Assembly: GCA_013140775.1 (NCBI GenBank)
Contig: JABFSA010000041.1
Span: forward strand, 1-61,018
DNA from: Acidobacteriota bacterium
GTDB taxonomy: Bacteria > Acidobacteriota > Vicinamibacteria > Vicinamibacterales > UBA2999
Direction: 5' to 3'
Length of the DNA stretch: 61,018 bases
In this document: positions 1-8,246 of the stretch, in pieces
How the letters are laid out: every line of letters starts with the position of its first letter
Position numbering within the stretch: position 1 is the stretch's first letter
Translations under genes and position numbers: made by a program
The notes under the pieces: generated by a model
What the model was told of the DNA's origin: nothing
Database searches by the model: none
The model's input: only the letters and a program-made list of their open reading frames with translations

Positions 1-262
1 GATCACGGAGAGGGACGCGTAGTTTGAGGCCAGCCGTGAACAGCGACACGATGACGGCAAGCTCGGTGACACGTTCGAGCACACTGGCGTGCGTCACGAT
101 GTCCAGACGCAGCAGACCCGCGACGCGAGGGCCCAACACGACCCCAATCGCGAGGTAGAGCATGGCGGTCGTGATGGGCCATCGTGACACTGCCGATCCC
201 GCCAGCGCCATGCCGATGAACAGCAGGCCGGCTACGACGAACCAGACGACAGATGGCTCCAC
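1..262 (-). CDS. Cation/proton antiporter, N-terminal part (runs off left edge)
   Basis: The reverse strand reads open from a GTG at 262 (an in-frame TTG at 265 is the alternative) to the window edge, giving about 87 residues; an in-frame stop at 275-277 prevents a longer start. The product begins with a hydrophobic helix (VVWFVVAGLLFIGMALAG), then WPITTAMLYLAIGVVLGP, and later VTELAVIVSLFTAGLKL. This pattern of a short first helix, a second helix ending in GxxLGP, and a third with xLFTAGLKL matches the N-terminus of CPA-type Na+/H+ or K+/H+ antiporters in the inner membrane. It lies 32 bases behind the CsbD gene on the same strand, which fits a stress or ion-homeostasis group. The catalytic Asp region lies outside the window, so subfamily and ion are unknown. 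Confidence 0.72.
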   Translation of the reverse strand, partial: MEPSVVWFVVAGLLFIGMALAGSAVSRWPITTAMLYLAIGVVLGPRVAGLLRLDIVTHASVLERVTELAVIVSLFTAGLKLRVPLRD

Positions 263-294
263 CAACTCGACCGCTCATGCTGCGCGGTCGCCCG

Positions 295-501
295 CTATTT
301 CTTGATGCGGTTGCCCAGGTTCTTGACCGCGCTGCCCACGGTGTCCTTCAGCTTGCCGACACCTTCTTGAACTTCGCCGGACGCCTCGTCCGCCACGCCC
401 TCGTCGTGCAGGCGAGCGTCGCCGGTGGCTTTGCCAATTTCCTGTTTCACTTTGCCCTTCGCCTGGTCGAACTTTCCTTTGACCTGGTCTTTGTTCATCA
501 T
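295..501 (-). CDS. CsbD family stress protein
   Basis: A 68-residue, highly charged, hydrophilic protein with the CsbD pattern: N-terminal DQVKGKFDQAKGKVKQEIGKA, then a Gly/Glu/Lys-rich helix ending in Lys-Lys. CsbD-like proteins are small cytoplasmic general-stress proteins of unknown biochemistry. Two consecutive ATG codons (501 and 498) follow a GGAG; the second has the more usual spacing. It is followed 20 bases upstream by two other small stress-type proteins on the same strand, so the group probably forms one transcription unit induced by osmotic or envelope stress (inference from families, not from a visible promoter). Confidence 0.88.
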   Translation of the reverse strand: MMNKDQVKGKFDQAKGKVKQEIGKATGDARLHDEGVADEASGEVQEGVGKLKDTVGSAVKNLGNRIKK

Positions 502-521
502 CGTTCTCCTCGAATGTCGCC

Positions 522-935
522 CTATGAGACTGACGTCTTCGTTGTCGTCTGCTGAGCCCGGCGATAGTGCTCCTCAAAGCCTGGGAGCAACTCACCGATG
601 TACTTCTGGATCCCGGCACTCGCCACACCAACCAACGCACCCTGGACGTTGTTCCAGAGGTCCCACGCCTGGGCCTGCACCGAGGAGTTGGAGCCGAGGA
701 CGTGTCTTGGGCCGAGGTGCCCGATCCCGGACACTGAAGGCTGTCGTCGCAGGGCGCCCCCAAGCACCACTCCTCCGATGAATGCCGCACCGAGGAACAA
801 GTACGGCCGTTCCTGAAAGTGCTCGCGCCAGTCAGTCGCGGCCTCAACGCGGTGTTCGAGTTCCCGCATGTTCGTGTTCAGATGATCGCGGGTCCGATCG
901 ACCAGCGCTTCCATTTCGTCGGCTGTGTGATCCAT
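522..935 (-). CDS. DUF3618-like membrane-associated protein
   Basis: 137 residues if begun at the ATG at 935, which has AGGAG eight bases upstream; longer in-frame starts up to 1001 lack such a site. The N-terminal 35 residues are an amphipathic helix with the DUF3618 pattern (TRDHLNTNMRELEHRV), followed by YLFLGAAFIGGVVLGGAL, a glycine-zipper membrane segment, then a charged tail with a second weakly hydrophobic stretch (AWDLWNNVQGALVGVASAGI). Such proteins sit in the inner membrane, often beside ElaB/YqjD- and YqjE-like proteins; the next gene upstream is of that type. Function unknown. Confidence 0.7.
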   Translation of the reverse strand: MDHTADEMEALVDRTRDHLNTNMRELEHRVEAATDWREHFQERPYLFLGAAFIGGVVLGGALRRQPSVSGIGHLGPRHVLGSNSSVQAQAWDLWNNVQGALVGVASAGIQKYIGELLPGFEEHYRRAQQTTTKTSVS

Positions 936-1000
936 TGAGATTCTCCTGACGGTCTCGACCGTTCGCTCAGGAACAGCCTGAAGGCGTCGTTGCGTCTCCA

Positions 1001-1369
1001 CTAGTCGCGAGACAGCGACCTCGCGACGAGAAATCCCAGCATCGCAGACACGACGAGGGCGGGACCTGGATGGCTCGTGACCAGCGTCTTGACGTCCGAC
1101 ATCATGCGCCTGGTGTCGTTGCGACGTACGTAATCAGCACTCGTGCTGAGTCGATCGGCGGTTGCGCGCGCGAAGCTGCGGACCCGATCGCCACCGGGCA
1201 GATCGTCCGCGCCGCGGTGAATAGCCGACGCGGCGGTCTCGAGTCCGGCGGCGGTTGATCGGCTCTCGTCGATCGCTGCGGCCGCGGTCCTGGCTCCGTC
1301 CGTGAGGCTTTCCGCTGCCACATCCGCAACATCTCTCAAAGCACTGGCCGGTCGGGTGTTGTCTGGCAT
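1001..1369 (-). CDS. ElaB/YqjD-like small membrane-anchored protein
   Basis: 122 residues from the ATG at 1369, preceded by AGGAG at proper spacing; the open frame continues upstream to 1519 without a good ribosome site. The body is a long Ala/Arg/Ser-rich helix typical of tail-anchored ElaB/YqjD/DUF883-type proteins, and the C-terminus is a single membrane helix, HPGPALVVSAMLGFLVARSL, with two basic residues near the end. Family members associate with the inner membrane and sometimes ribosomes in stationary phase. It leads a three-gene small-protein group with the DUF3618-like and CsbD genes. Sequence identity to any named family is weak, so the call rests on architecture. Confidence 0.6.
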   Translation of the reverse strand: MPDNTRPASALRDVADVAAESLTDGARTAAAAIDESRSTAAGLETAASAIHRGADDLPGGDRVRSFARATADRLSTSADYVRRNDTRRMMSDVKTLVTSHPGPALVVSAMLGFLVARSLSRD

Positions 1370-1540
1370 TGTTCTGCTCCTCGTCCTCTGGGTGAAATGT
1401 CTGCGACCGTTCGCTGTGGATTTGAATTCAAGGAACATTCCACGAGCTAGTTCATTCAGCCTCTGAACGTACGACCGCAAATTCGAAGGGCGTGGCTGCA
1501 ACTTGTGGGCCGCCGGCACCCACGAAAGCAGGAGTCTCTT

Positions 1541-1636
1541 ATGTCAGAGGATCGTCAGGAGAAGGTGGAGCGGAGGGACTCGCCACCGGGCGGTAGCGAG
1601 TCCGTCGTCGATGTGGTGATACGCGGCGGCTTCTGA
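1541..1636 (+). CDS. Possible 31-residue small protein
   Basis: An ATG at 1541 lies six bases after a perfect AGGAG (1530-1534) and opens a 31-codon frame ending in TGA at 1636. The product begins MSEDRQEKVERRDSPPGG and ends in a short hydrophobic, basic tail (VVDVVIRGGF). It is divergent from the ElaB-like gene and convergent with the metallo-hydrolase gene ending at 1657. No family recognised. The strong ribosome site is the only argument that it is real. Confidence 0.35.
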   Translation: MSEDRQEKVERRDSPPGGSESVVDVVIRGGF

Positions 1637-1656
1637 TGCAACGGAGCCGACCGAGG

Positions 1657-2406
1657 TTACTTCGGAGCGGGATAGAACTGCATCGTCTTTACTTCGATGC
1701 CAGCGGTGCCTTTCATCGCGGCGACGAAGTCGGTCTGATTCTTGTTCGCAGGCGCCAGGTCCTGCTGGGCGAAGTGATACGGGTAGACCACCTTAGGCTT
1801 CAACGCCTTGACACACTCCGCCGACTCGGCCGGCGGCATCGTGTAGGGCAGGTTCATCGTCATGAACGCGACGTCGATGTTGGTGAGTGCCTTGATTTCA
1901 GGAACGCACTCCGTATCTCCCGAGAAGTAAATGCGCTTGCCACCGAGCGTGAGGATGTAGCCGTTGCCGCGACCCTTGTCGTGGAACAGCGCGCCGGGCT
2001 TCGGGCCGCGCGTCAGGTTGTAGGCCGCAACCGCCGTGATGCTCACGCCGTCCACGGTCTTGGTCTCACCGTTCGAGATGATCGTCGTGGTACCGGGGAA
2101 CTTACCCTCGAGCGCCTTCGGCGCGACGAACTGAGTGGACGCCTTCTTGACCTTGTCGATCGCCTTCGGGTCCATGTGATCCCCGTGGACGTCCGTGACA
2201 ATGATGATGTCCGCGGGCTTGAAGTTCGTCAGGCTGCCCATCGACGTCGGATCGATGTGAATCACCTTGCCGCCGTACTCAATCTGCACATGGGCATGTG
2301 CCATCGACGTGAGCTCGATGTTGCCGCCGGTGGCGGGCACCGTGTCCGCCGCGATCGTTACCCCAAATGCGGCAACGACTGCCGCGACTCCGAACCATAC
2401 GCGCAT
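1657..2406 (-). CDS. Secreted metallo-beta-lactamase-fold hydrolase (UlaG-like)
   Basis: 249 residues from the ATG at 2406, which follows GGAGG; the upstream extension to 2559 is unlikely. Residues 1-20 form a signal peptide. The body is the single-domain MBL fold of the UlaG/YtnP-like branch: HIDPTSMG, then VTDVHGDHMDP at the metal-binding loop, YFSGDTE, and YPYHFAQQD near the C-terminus. The canonical loop is HxHxDH; here the first His is Asp (DxHxDH), so one ligand of the first metal is changed. Likely a periplasmic lactonase or hydrolase with unknown substrate. It stands alone, converging with the possible small gene and divergent from the exopolysaccharide locus. Confidence 0.85.
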   Translation of the reverse strand: MRVWFGVAAVVAAFGVTIAADTVPATGGNIELTSMAHAHVQIEYGGKVIHIDPTSMGSLTNFKPADIIIVTDVHGDHMDPKAIDKVKKASTQFVAPKALEGKFPGTTTIISNGETKTVDGVSITAVAAYNLTRGPKPGALFHDKGRGNGYILTLGGKRIYFSGDTECVPEIKALTNIDVAFMTMNLPYTMPPAESAECVKALKPKVVYPYHFAQQDLAPANKNQTDFVAAMKGTAGIEVKTMQFYPAPK

Positions 2407-2997
2407 AGATAGACCTCCTGACACACAAAACGATTGAAACACGTGTCCTGAGTTTATGCCGTTTCTCCCCGAGCGCGGCCTGCCGCACAGCCAGACCATC
2501 GCCGAGAGCCCACGAAAAGACGAAGCAGCGCGCTGCCGGTAAAGCTGACAGAGAGCCATGTATCGCTAACCGATCCACGGATGCCCGCGTCGCGAGCGGC
2601 GTTGGAACGGCATCCGACACGCCTCCACGACGCAGAGCCCCCGCCAGGTGGTCTGCCTACGGGCGGACATTACGTGCCACTGGCTGATCCCGGCCGTGCA
2701 GGAATCCTTCGCGCGACGGCTTGGCGCGATTCTGTAATCGCCTGGGTATTCGACGACAGATTCGGCATCGACCATGCAGATCGACGTCGTGCAGCCCCAT
2801 CGTTCGCCACCAGCAGCGAAGGAGAGACAGCGTACGGCGGGTGCTACGGCCCATTGCTCACCGTTCGCGGGGTGCAAGGGACACGCCAAGGCGGTCTGGT
2901 GTCTGGGTTGGGTTTGCAGTGGCACCGCGTCGATCGCCACGTTGCAACCGACGACTTTCTGCACGGAAAGGACGCTGGCCGTCGTCTTCGCCGAATC
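2407..2997. other. 591-base gap before the outer-membrane barrel gene
   Basis: No convincing gene. Open frames exist on both strands, including an upstream extension of the barrel gene back to 2581, but their products are Arg-rich, lack recognisable domains and have no ribosome sites. The stretch probably contains the promoters of the two divergent genes; no clear operator, repeat or hairpin was found. Confidence 0.5.
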
Positions 2998-4398
2998 ATG
3001 ATCACACCGAGACGAAAGCTCACACGTGGCGCCCGCGGCATGGTCCTGCTGGTGTGTCTCGGTCTGTGCATGTCGGCCGCTGCGCTGGCACAGGGACAGC
3101 CTCCGCCTGACGCGGGATCCGCGCCAGCGCCCAGAGTAGGTAACCCGCCACTTCGGGCCCTGTTTGGCAGCTCCGAGACCGACCCGGAGTTGACACGGGG
3201 CGTCGATATCACGGGTTCCGTCTTCGAGGTGTACGACCAGAATCTGCTGGCCGAGGCCGGAATGCAGGCACCGTCGCGACTGCTCGAACGTCGCGGGGCA
3301 TATACGAATCTCCTGGGCGACGTGCGATACGAGCGCCGTGGCTCGCGCCTGCAACTCGGTGGGACCGGCGGCGCGAGCGCCCGCTACTACCCGGGCATCA
3401 GCGAGTTCCTGGCGACCGACTATCACGCGGGTTTCGGCGTATCTGCTCGAACGACTCCGCTGACGACCGTTGCGGTCAACCAGGCGTTCTCGTACTCCCC
3501 GATTTTTCTCCTGGGCCTGTTCGTGACCGGGCAGGAGCCGCGGCTGGGTGACCCCAGGCAGTCGGTCACGGACTTTGCCGTCACCGACGATCGATCGGTG
3601 ACCACGAGCACGAGTGCGGACGTTGAACGCCGCCTGTCGGACCGATCGCTGGCCATTGCGTCGGGAAGCTATCGACGAAGTCACTACCTCGTCGAGAACC
3701 CGAATGGGACCGACTTCACGACGTTGGACGGCGGTGGTGTTTATCGATACCTGCTGTCGAACGACCACGACCTGGAGCTCGGATACACCTACCGTCGCGC
3801 GCGGTATTCGGGTGAGGGGTTGTTCGGCCCGCGTCCGGAGCCGAATGAGCACATCGTGAACGCCGGGTTCTCCTATCACCCGACGCTGACGGAATCACGA
3901 CCCACGGTCGTGACCTTCGACGTCGGCACCGCGATTGTGCATGCGCCAGTTCCCACGGATGTGTTTCGACTCACCAGGCAAGTACGCGTCGTGGGCGAAG
4001 CGACCGTCCTGCACCAGGTGGGACGCACCTGGCTCCTCGAGGGAGCGTTCAAGAGGGGCACGGCATTTGTCGAAGGACTCGGCGCTCCGGTGTTCGTCGA
4101 TGCTGTGACCGCCACCGCCAACGGATTCCTCAATCGTCGCACGGACATGTTGCTGTCGCTGTCGTACTCCAGCGGTGAGCCGTCGCTCGTAGGCGCGATC
4201 ACGACGTTCTCGACCACGTCCGTCAATGCGCGGGTGCGATTCGCACTGTCGTCACGCTGGGCCGTTACCTCCGAATATCTCTTCTACCACTACGACTTCT
4301 CGAAAATTCCGGATCTGCTTCCCGGGCTGAATCCGAGGGTCCAACGGAACAGCGTACGGGCGGGTGTGTCGTTGTGGCTGCCAGCCTTCCGGCCCTGA
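2998..4398 (+). CDS. Outer-membrane beta-barrel protein of an exopolysaccharide locus
   Basis: 466 residues from the ATG at 2998, chosen because it is followed by a basic n-region and a signal peptide (MVLLVCLGLCMSAAALAQG). After a short Pro-rich linker the rest is alternating amphipathic strands with many aromatic residues (ARYYPGISEFL, VYRYLLSNDHDLELGYTYRRARYSG) and it ends in a strand-like SVRAGVSLWLPAF segment. This is typical of 16- to 18-strand barrels found beside exopolysaccharide genes, such as those of the PEP-CTERM/XrtA-type clusters. It is 34 bases upstream of the amidotransferase gene. Probably part of polymer export or outer-membrane anchoring; no catalytic motif. Confidence 0.72.
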   Translation: MITPRRKLTRGARGMVLLVCLGLCMSAAALAQGQPPPDAGSAPAPRVGNPPLRALFGSSETDPELTRGVDITGSVFEVYDQNLLAEAGMQAPSRLLERRGAYTNLLGDVRYERRGSRLQLGGTGGASARYYPGISEFLATDYHAGFGVSARTTPLTTVAVNQAFSYSPIFLLGLFVTGQEPRLGDPRQSVTDFAVTDDRSVTTSTSADVERRLSDRSLAIASGSYRRSHYLVENPNGTDFTTLDGGGVYRYLLSNDHDLELGYTYRRARYSGEGLFGPRPEPNEHIVNAGFSYHPTLTESRPTVVTFDVGTAIVHAPVPTDVFRLTRQVRVVGEATVLHQVGRTWLLEGAFKRGTAFVEGLGAPVFVDAVTATANGFLNRRTDMLLSLSYSSGEPSLVGAITTFSTTSVNARVRFALSSRWAVTSEYLFYHYDFSKIPDLLPGLNPRVQRNSVRAGVSLWLPAFRP

Positions 4399-4432
4399 GC
4401 AGCGTGCCCTTCCGTTCACCTCATCCACTGCC

Positions 4433-6376
4433 ATGTGCGGCATAGCGGGCATCGTCGGCCGCATTTCGGACGAGAACCACTCGGCTCTCGAGCGCATGAC
4501 CGTGGCCATGAAACATCGAGGGCCCGATGGATCGGGCGTCTGGACGAGTTCGCCGGATGCACGTGGCTTCGGGTGCCTTCTCGGACATCGACGCCTGGCG
4601 GTCATCGACCTTTCCAGTGCCGCGGATCAGCCGATGAGCCATCCGGCGATCGGGACAGGTCACACGGTCGTCTTCAACGGCGAGCTCTACAACTTCAAGG
4701 ATCTCCGTCGAGATCTGCAGCGAGAAGGAGAGGACTTCACCTCCACCGGAGACACCGAAGTCTTGCTGCGTCTGCTGGTGCGACGCGGGCCTGATGGTAT
4801 CCAGCAGCTCCGCGGCATGTTCGCCTTTGCGTTGTGGGATGACCGTGCTCGACGGCTTCTGCTCGCGCGCGATCCGCTCGGCATCAAGCCGCTGTATGTC
4901 TGTCAGAACCCTGATTCCCACGGAGACTGGTCGCTCGCCTTCGCTTCCGAAGTGCGCTCGATACTCGCGTCCGGGCTGCTGAAGCAGCCCCGGCTTGATC
5001 GCCGCGCGATCCGATCGCTGCTCTGGAACGGATTCGTGGCCGGACCCGCGACAGCCGTTGAAGGTATCGAGTCCGTGGGAGCGGGAGATCTGTGGTGGAC
5101 ACGTCCCTCGGGCACGGTGGAGAAGCGGACCTACTGGACGATGCCTCCGCGAGATCGACAGGAGCCGATCGACGAGGCGCAGCTGAAAGAGGTTATCGCA
5201 GACAGCGTGGCACGACATCTCGTCGCCGACGTCCCGCTCGGGGTCTTCCTGTCAGGCGGAATCGATTCGAGCGCCGTGGCTGCGCTTGCTCAGCGGGCGA
5301 ACCACGCTCCCGTTCACACCTTCACGCTGAGCTTCGACGAGCAGAAGTACAACGAAGGGGAATTTGCCCGCGCAATTGCCAAGGCGATTGGAACGGAACA
5401 CACGGAAGTCCGCCTGACCGAATCGGGCTTTGCCGCTGCGCTCGAAACGGCGATCGACACACTCGACCAGCCAACGTTCGACGGACTGAACTCGTACTAC
5501 GTGTCGAAAGCCGTCCGTGAGGCCGGCCTCACGGTGGCGCTGGCCGGGACGGGTGGGGACGAGCTGTTCGGCGGGTATCCGAGCTTCCACGCCATGCCCA
5601 TGCTCCAGAAGTGGGCACACCGGACCCGGCTGCTCCCGTCCGGCATGCGCATGCTCGGCGCGCGTGCGGTGAGTCGTGTTCTCGCCGGCAGTGGACGCAT
5701 CACGCCACCGCAAACCCGCTGGGCGAAGCTTCCCGACATGGTGCGTGCGGGTGAAGACATCACCGCGCTCTATCAGCTCGCCTATGCGCTCTTTCTGCCT
5801 GAGTTCCAGGAGCGGCTTCTGCGTCCGGCCGACGCGGACGAGATGGAGTACGGCCTGACGCCGGAGCTGTCCCATCGGCTGCACGCGGAGATCGCCGGGC
5901 GCAGCCCGATATCCGCCGTCGGGATTCTCGAGCAGCGTGTCTTCCTGGGGGAGCGTCTGCTCCGCGACACCGACGCAGCCAGCATGGCTGTCTCACTCGA
6001 GACGCGACTGCCGCTCGTGGACAGCGTGGTCGCAGAAGCCGTGAACCGGCTACCGGACTCCGCACGTTTCGAGCCGCTCGGCCGCAAGGGCGTGCTGCGC
6101 CGCGTGGGTCTCGAAGGTCTCGACCCGGCACTCTTCGAGCGGCCGAAGCAGGGCTTCGTACTGCCGTTCGACAGTTGGATTCGCAAGTCCCTCGGGCGCG
6201 ACATGGACGACACCATGCGCGACCCGCAACTGGCACAGGCGGTTGGCCTCGACGGCAAGACCGTCGAAGGGCTGTGGTCGGCATACCAGGAAGGTGCGCG
6301 AGGACTGTATTGGTCGCGAGTATGGGTGCTCTACATTCTGATCCGCTGGTGCCATCGGCATCGCGTACTGGCATAG
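4433..6376 (+). CDS. asnB: Asparagine synthase-like glutamine amidotransferase
   Basis: 647 residues. The start at 4433 is fixed by the mature N-terminus MCGIAG, where Cys2 is the glutaminase nucleophile. Residues 1-200 are the class II glutamine amidotransferase domain (RGPDGSG, LGHRRLAVID, FNGELYNF). The synthetase domain follows, with the ATP-pyrophosphatase loop SGGIDSS at about residue 274. The product amidates Asp or, in exopolysaccharide loci, probably a sugar carboxyl or other acceptor. The family length matches. It sits between the barrel gene and a GT2, and the next gene's probable GTG start is two bases after its stop, so they are co-translated. Whether it serves asparagine synthesis or polymer decoration cannot be told from sequence; context favours the latter. 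Confidence 0.9.
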   Translation: MCGIAGIVGRISDENHSALERMTVAMKHRGPDGSGVWTSSPDARGFGCLLGHRRLAVIDLSSAADQPMSHPAIGTGHTVVFNGELYNFKDLRRDLQREGEDFTSTGDTEVLLRLLVRRGPDGIQQLRGMFAFALWDDRARRLLLARDPLGIKPLYVCQNPDSHGDWSLAFASEVRSILASGLLKQPRLDRRAIRSLLWNGFVAGPATAVEGIESVGAGDLWWTRPSGTVEKRTYWTMPPRDRQEPIDEAQLKEVIADSVARHLVADVPLGVFLSGGIDSSAVAALAQRANHAPVHTFTLSFDEQKYNEGEFARAIAKAIGTEHTEVRLTESGFAAALETAIDTLDQPTFDGLNSYYVSKAVREAGLTVALAGTGGDELFGGYPSFHAMPMLQKWAHRTRLLPSGMRMLGARAVSRVLAGSGRITPPQTRWAKLPDMVRAGEDITALYQLAYALFLPEFQERLLRPADADEMEYGLTPELSHRLHAEIAGRSPISAVGILEQRVFLGERLLRDTDAASMAVSLETRLPLVDSVVAEAVNRLPDSARFEPLGRKGVLRRVGLEGLDPALFERPKQGFVLPFDSWIRKSLGRDMDDTMRDPQLAQAVGLDGKTVEGLWSAYQEGARGLYWSRVWVLYILIRWCHRHRVLA

Positions 6377-6378
6377 AC

Positions 6379-7068
6379 GTGCTGCCCCTGACATCTGAGC
6401 GTGTCCCGGGCCGCCGTTACTGTCTCATCACGCCGTGTCGAGACGAGGCCACGTACGCGAGCCGGACGATTGAGAGCGTCGCTCGTCAGACGCTTCCGCC
6501 CGCTCTGTGGGTGGTCATGGACGATGGGTCGAAGGATGGGACGGCGTCAATCGTCGAACGATATGCCGCGACGCTGCCGTATCTGCGACTCCTTCGCCGT
6601 TCCGATCGAGGGCGGCGAAAAGTCGGTCCCGGCGTGATCGAGGCGTTCAATGCGGGATACGCCAGCATCAATCCAGAAGACTTCGACTACATCTGCAAGC
6701 TGGATCTCGATCTCGAGCTGCCGCCCGGCTACTTCGAGGCGCTCGTACAACGAATGGAGGCGGAACCTCGCCTGGGGACCACTTCAGGGAAGCCGTGGTT
6801 CGTCCACCCCCGATCCGGTTCGCTCGAACCCGAAGTGTGTGGCGACGAGATGTCGGTGGGCATGACGAAGTTCTATCGCCGGTCGTGCTTCGTCGAGATC
6901 GGCGGTTTTGTCGAGCAGGTGATGTGGGACGGCATCGACTGTCACCGCGCGCGGATGCTGGGCTGGCTTGCCGAGAGCGTCGATAACGAGGCGCTCCCCT
7001 GCTCATACCCTGGGCGCAGACCAATTACGGCAATGGAGGTCTGGGTGTCGCAATCTCCATCGCCATAG
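6379..7068 (+). pseudogene. GT2 family glycosyltransferase, C-terminally truncated by a deletion
   Basis: The frame begins with a GTG at 6379, two bases after asnB (an upstream ATG at 6322 would overlap asnB). It shows a normal GT2 N-terminus: YCLITPCRDEATYASRTIES, WVVMDDGSKDGTA, and the DxD-like KLDLDLELPPGYFE, then FVEIGGFVEQVMWDGIDCHRARMLGW. After about codon 205 (near base 6995) similarity to the family stops abruptly, just where HLRPMGS-type sequence and a further hundred residues are expected. The last 24 codons are out-of-frame sequence belonging to a flippase gene. The acceptor-binding C-terminus is therefore missing and the product is probably inactive. Confidence 0.75.
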
Positions 7069-7352
7069 CCGAAATCGCGATGGTGACCTCAGGCCTGTGG
7101 ATTCTGCCGCGCGGCATCGTCGATCGACGTGTGGTGCGGACCTGCGTCCGATGCCTCACCGCGGCTGTCGCCATGGCTGCCGTGGGGTTTGTGGCGATGG
7201 ACCAACCGCTGGTGGCGATCCCCGCGGCGACCACGACATACGTGGCTATTCTCTGGTTCGCGCGAGAGATCGATGCGGACCTGCTGATGCTGCTGCCTCC
7301 GTGGCTCTCGAGCCGTCTCCGGCTCCTCGAGCGACAGGCAGCCGGGACGTAG
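6987..7352 (+). pseudogene. C-terminal remnant of a Wzx-type oligosaccharide flippase
   Basis: In the frame shifted by one relative to the GT2, codons from about 6987 to the TAG at 7350 encode LLIPWAQTNYGNGGLGVAIS followed by two further hydrophobic segments (TAAVAMAAVGFVAM and IPAATTTYVAILWFARE). This is the last three-helix part of MATE-like polysaccharide flippases. The N-terminal 300 or more residues are absent and an in-frame stop lies at 6984-6986. The only ATG, at 7080, is internal. The fragment abuts the truncated GT2, so one deletion explains both. It may instead be an assembly misjoin. Confidence 0.7.
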
Positions 7353-7382
7353 ATCGATGAGACACGATTCCGTCCGCTCAGC

Positions 7383-8246
7383 TCATGTGGTGATGTCCGG
7401 TGAAACCACGCCGGAAGGGCCGGGCCGCACGGCCATGAGTACATCGGGTGAACCGGCGAGCTGGTATCCACGTTCCTGGAGCGTGCGCAACACCGTCATG
7501 GCCCGCGCCATTCCGAGCTCGCGCCAATGAAGCTCCATCAGGATCTTTGGAACGTCGATGTCGAAACTCCTGACGAGGTCGTATTCCCCGCCTTCGATAT
7601 CGCACACCAGCATGTTCGCGTGGTGGGTACGGATGAGCTCGTCCAGATCGACGACGTCAACCTTCAGTGTTCTGATCAGTCGCCGCTCAGGGTTGGTCAG
7701 GTGGATGGGCGAAATGCTCGACGCCCAGTAGTCCGTGTATTCGTGGAAGTCCACCGTGCGACGCGAACCGTTCAGCGAGTGAAGGGGATCGGCCGGTATT
7801 TTCGCGGCCACGGCATTGATGACCGTGATGTTGCCCAGGTGGCTCGTATTGAGGCGGATCAGGTCGGCCATGCCCGGCGAGGCCTCGACGGTCACGTGTG
7901 TCTGGGCAGCGCAGCGCCTGCCGTATCGGTTGGCGAGAAACCCGATACCGGCTCCCAGCTCGATGACGCGGTCATCGGGACTCAGGTACTCGTCGAGCAG
8001 CGTAAGCTCCGGCGTTTCGTAGTCCCCGGTCACCAGGTGATAGAAGATCGCCGGCGACACGATCGCCTTGGGGACCGTGAGCATGCCGACGCTGGTGTGG
8101 AACTGGTCTCGGAGACCGAGCGTCCAGGGCAGCTTCCGTGCGTGAAAGGCGACCTTACGTGCGACAGGGGATACGACGTGCTCGACGAGGCTCACGGTCG
8201 TTCCACAGTTCGCGTGTGATTGTTCAAGATGAACCTCGCCTTGCAT
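7383..8246 (-). CDS. FkbM family SAM-dependent methyltransferase
   Basis: 287 residues from the ATG at 8246; a GTG at 8195 would start directly before SLVEHVVSPVARKV and avoids overlap with the divergent gene that starts near 8229. The SAM-binding motif I is VIELGAGIGFLANRYG, and the FkbM signature is VVDLDELIRTHHANMLVCD followed by IEGGEYDL. FkbM-type enzymes O-methylate sugars or polyketides; here it most likely methylates an exopolysaccharide sugar. It is the only gene of the locus on the reverse strand. Its 3' end faces the flippase remnant 30 bases away. Confidence 0.88.
   Translation of the reverse strand: MQGEVHLEQSHANCGTTVSLVEHVVSPVARKVAFHARKLPWTLGLRDQFHTSVGMLTVPKAIVSPAIFYHLVTGDYETPELTLLDEYLSPDDRVIELGAGIGFLANRYGRRCAAQTHVTVEASPGMADLIRLNTSHLGNITVINAVAAKIPADPLHSLNGSRRTVDFHEYTDYWASSISPIHLTNPERRLIRTLKVDVVDLDELIRTHHANMLVCDIEGGEYDLVRSFDIDVPKILMELHWRELGMARAMTVLRTLQERGYQLAGSPDVLMAVRPGPSGVVSPDITT

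Noticed and set aside
1636..2412. 258-codon forward frame opposite the MBL-fold gene
   Set aside because: Shadow of a well-supported gene with a signal peptide and metal motifs on the other strand.
2581..2997. 139-codon in-frame extension upstream of the barrel gene
   Set aside because: The signal peptide begins at the ATG at 2998; the extension is Arg-rich, without a ribosome site, and would bury the export signal.
7527..8219. 230-codon forward frame opposite the FkbM methyltransferase
   Set aside because: The product is a Val/Asp/Arg-rich mirror sequence; the reverse frame has SAM-binding and FkbM motifs.
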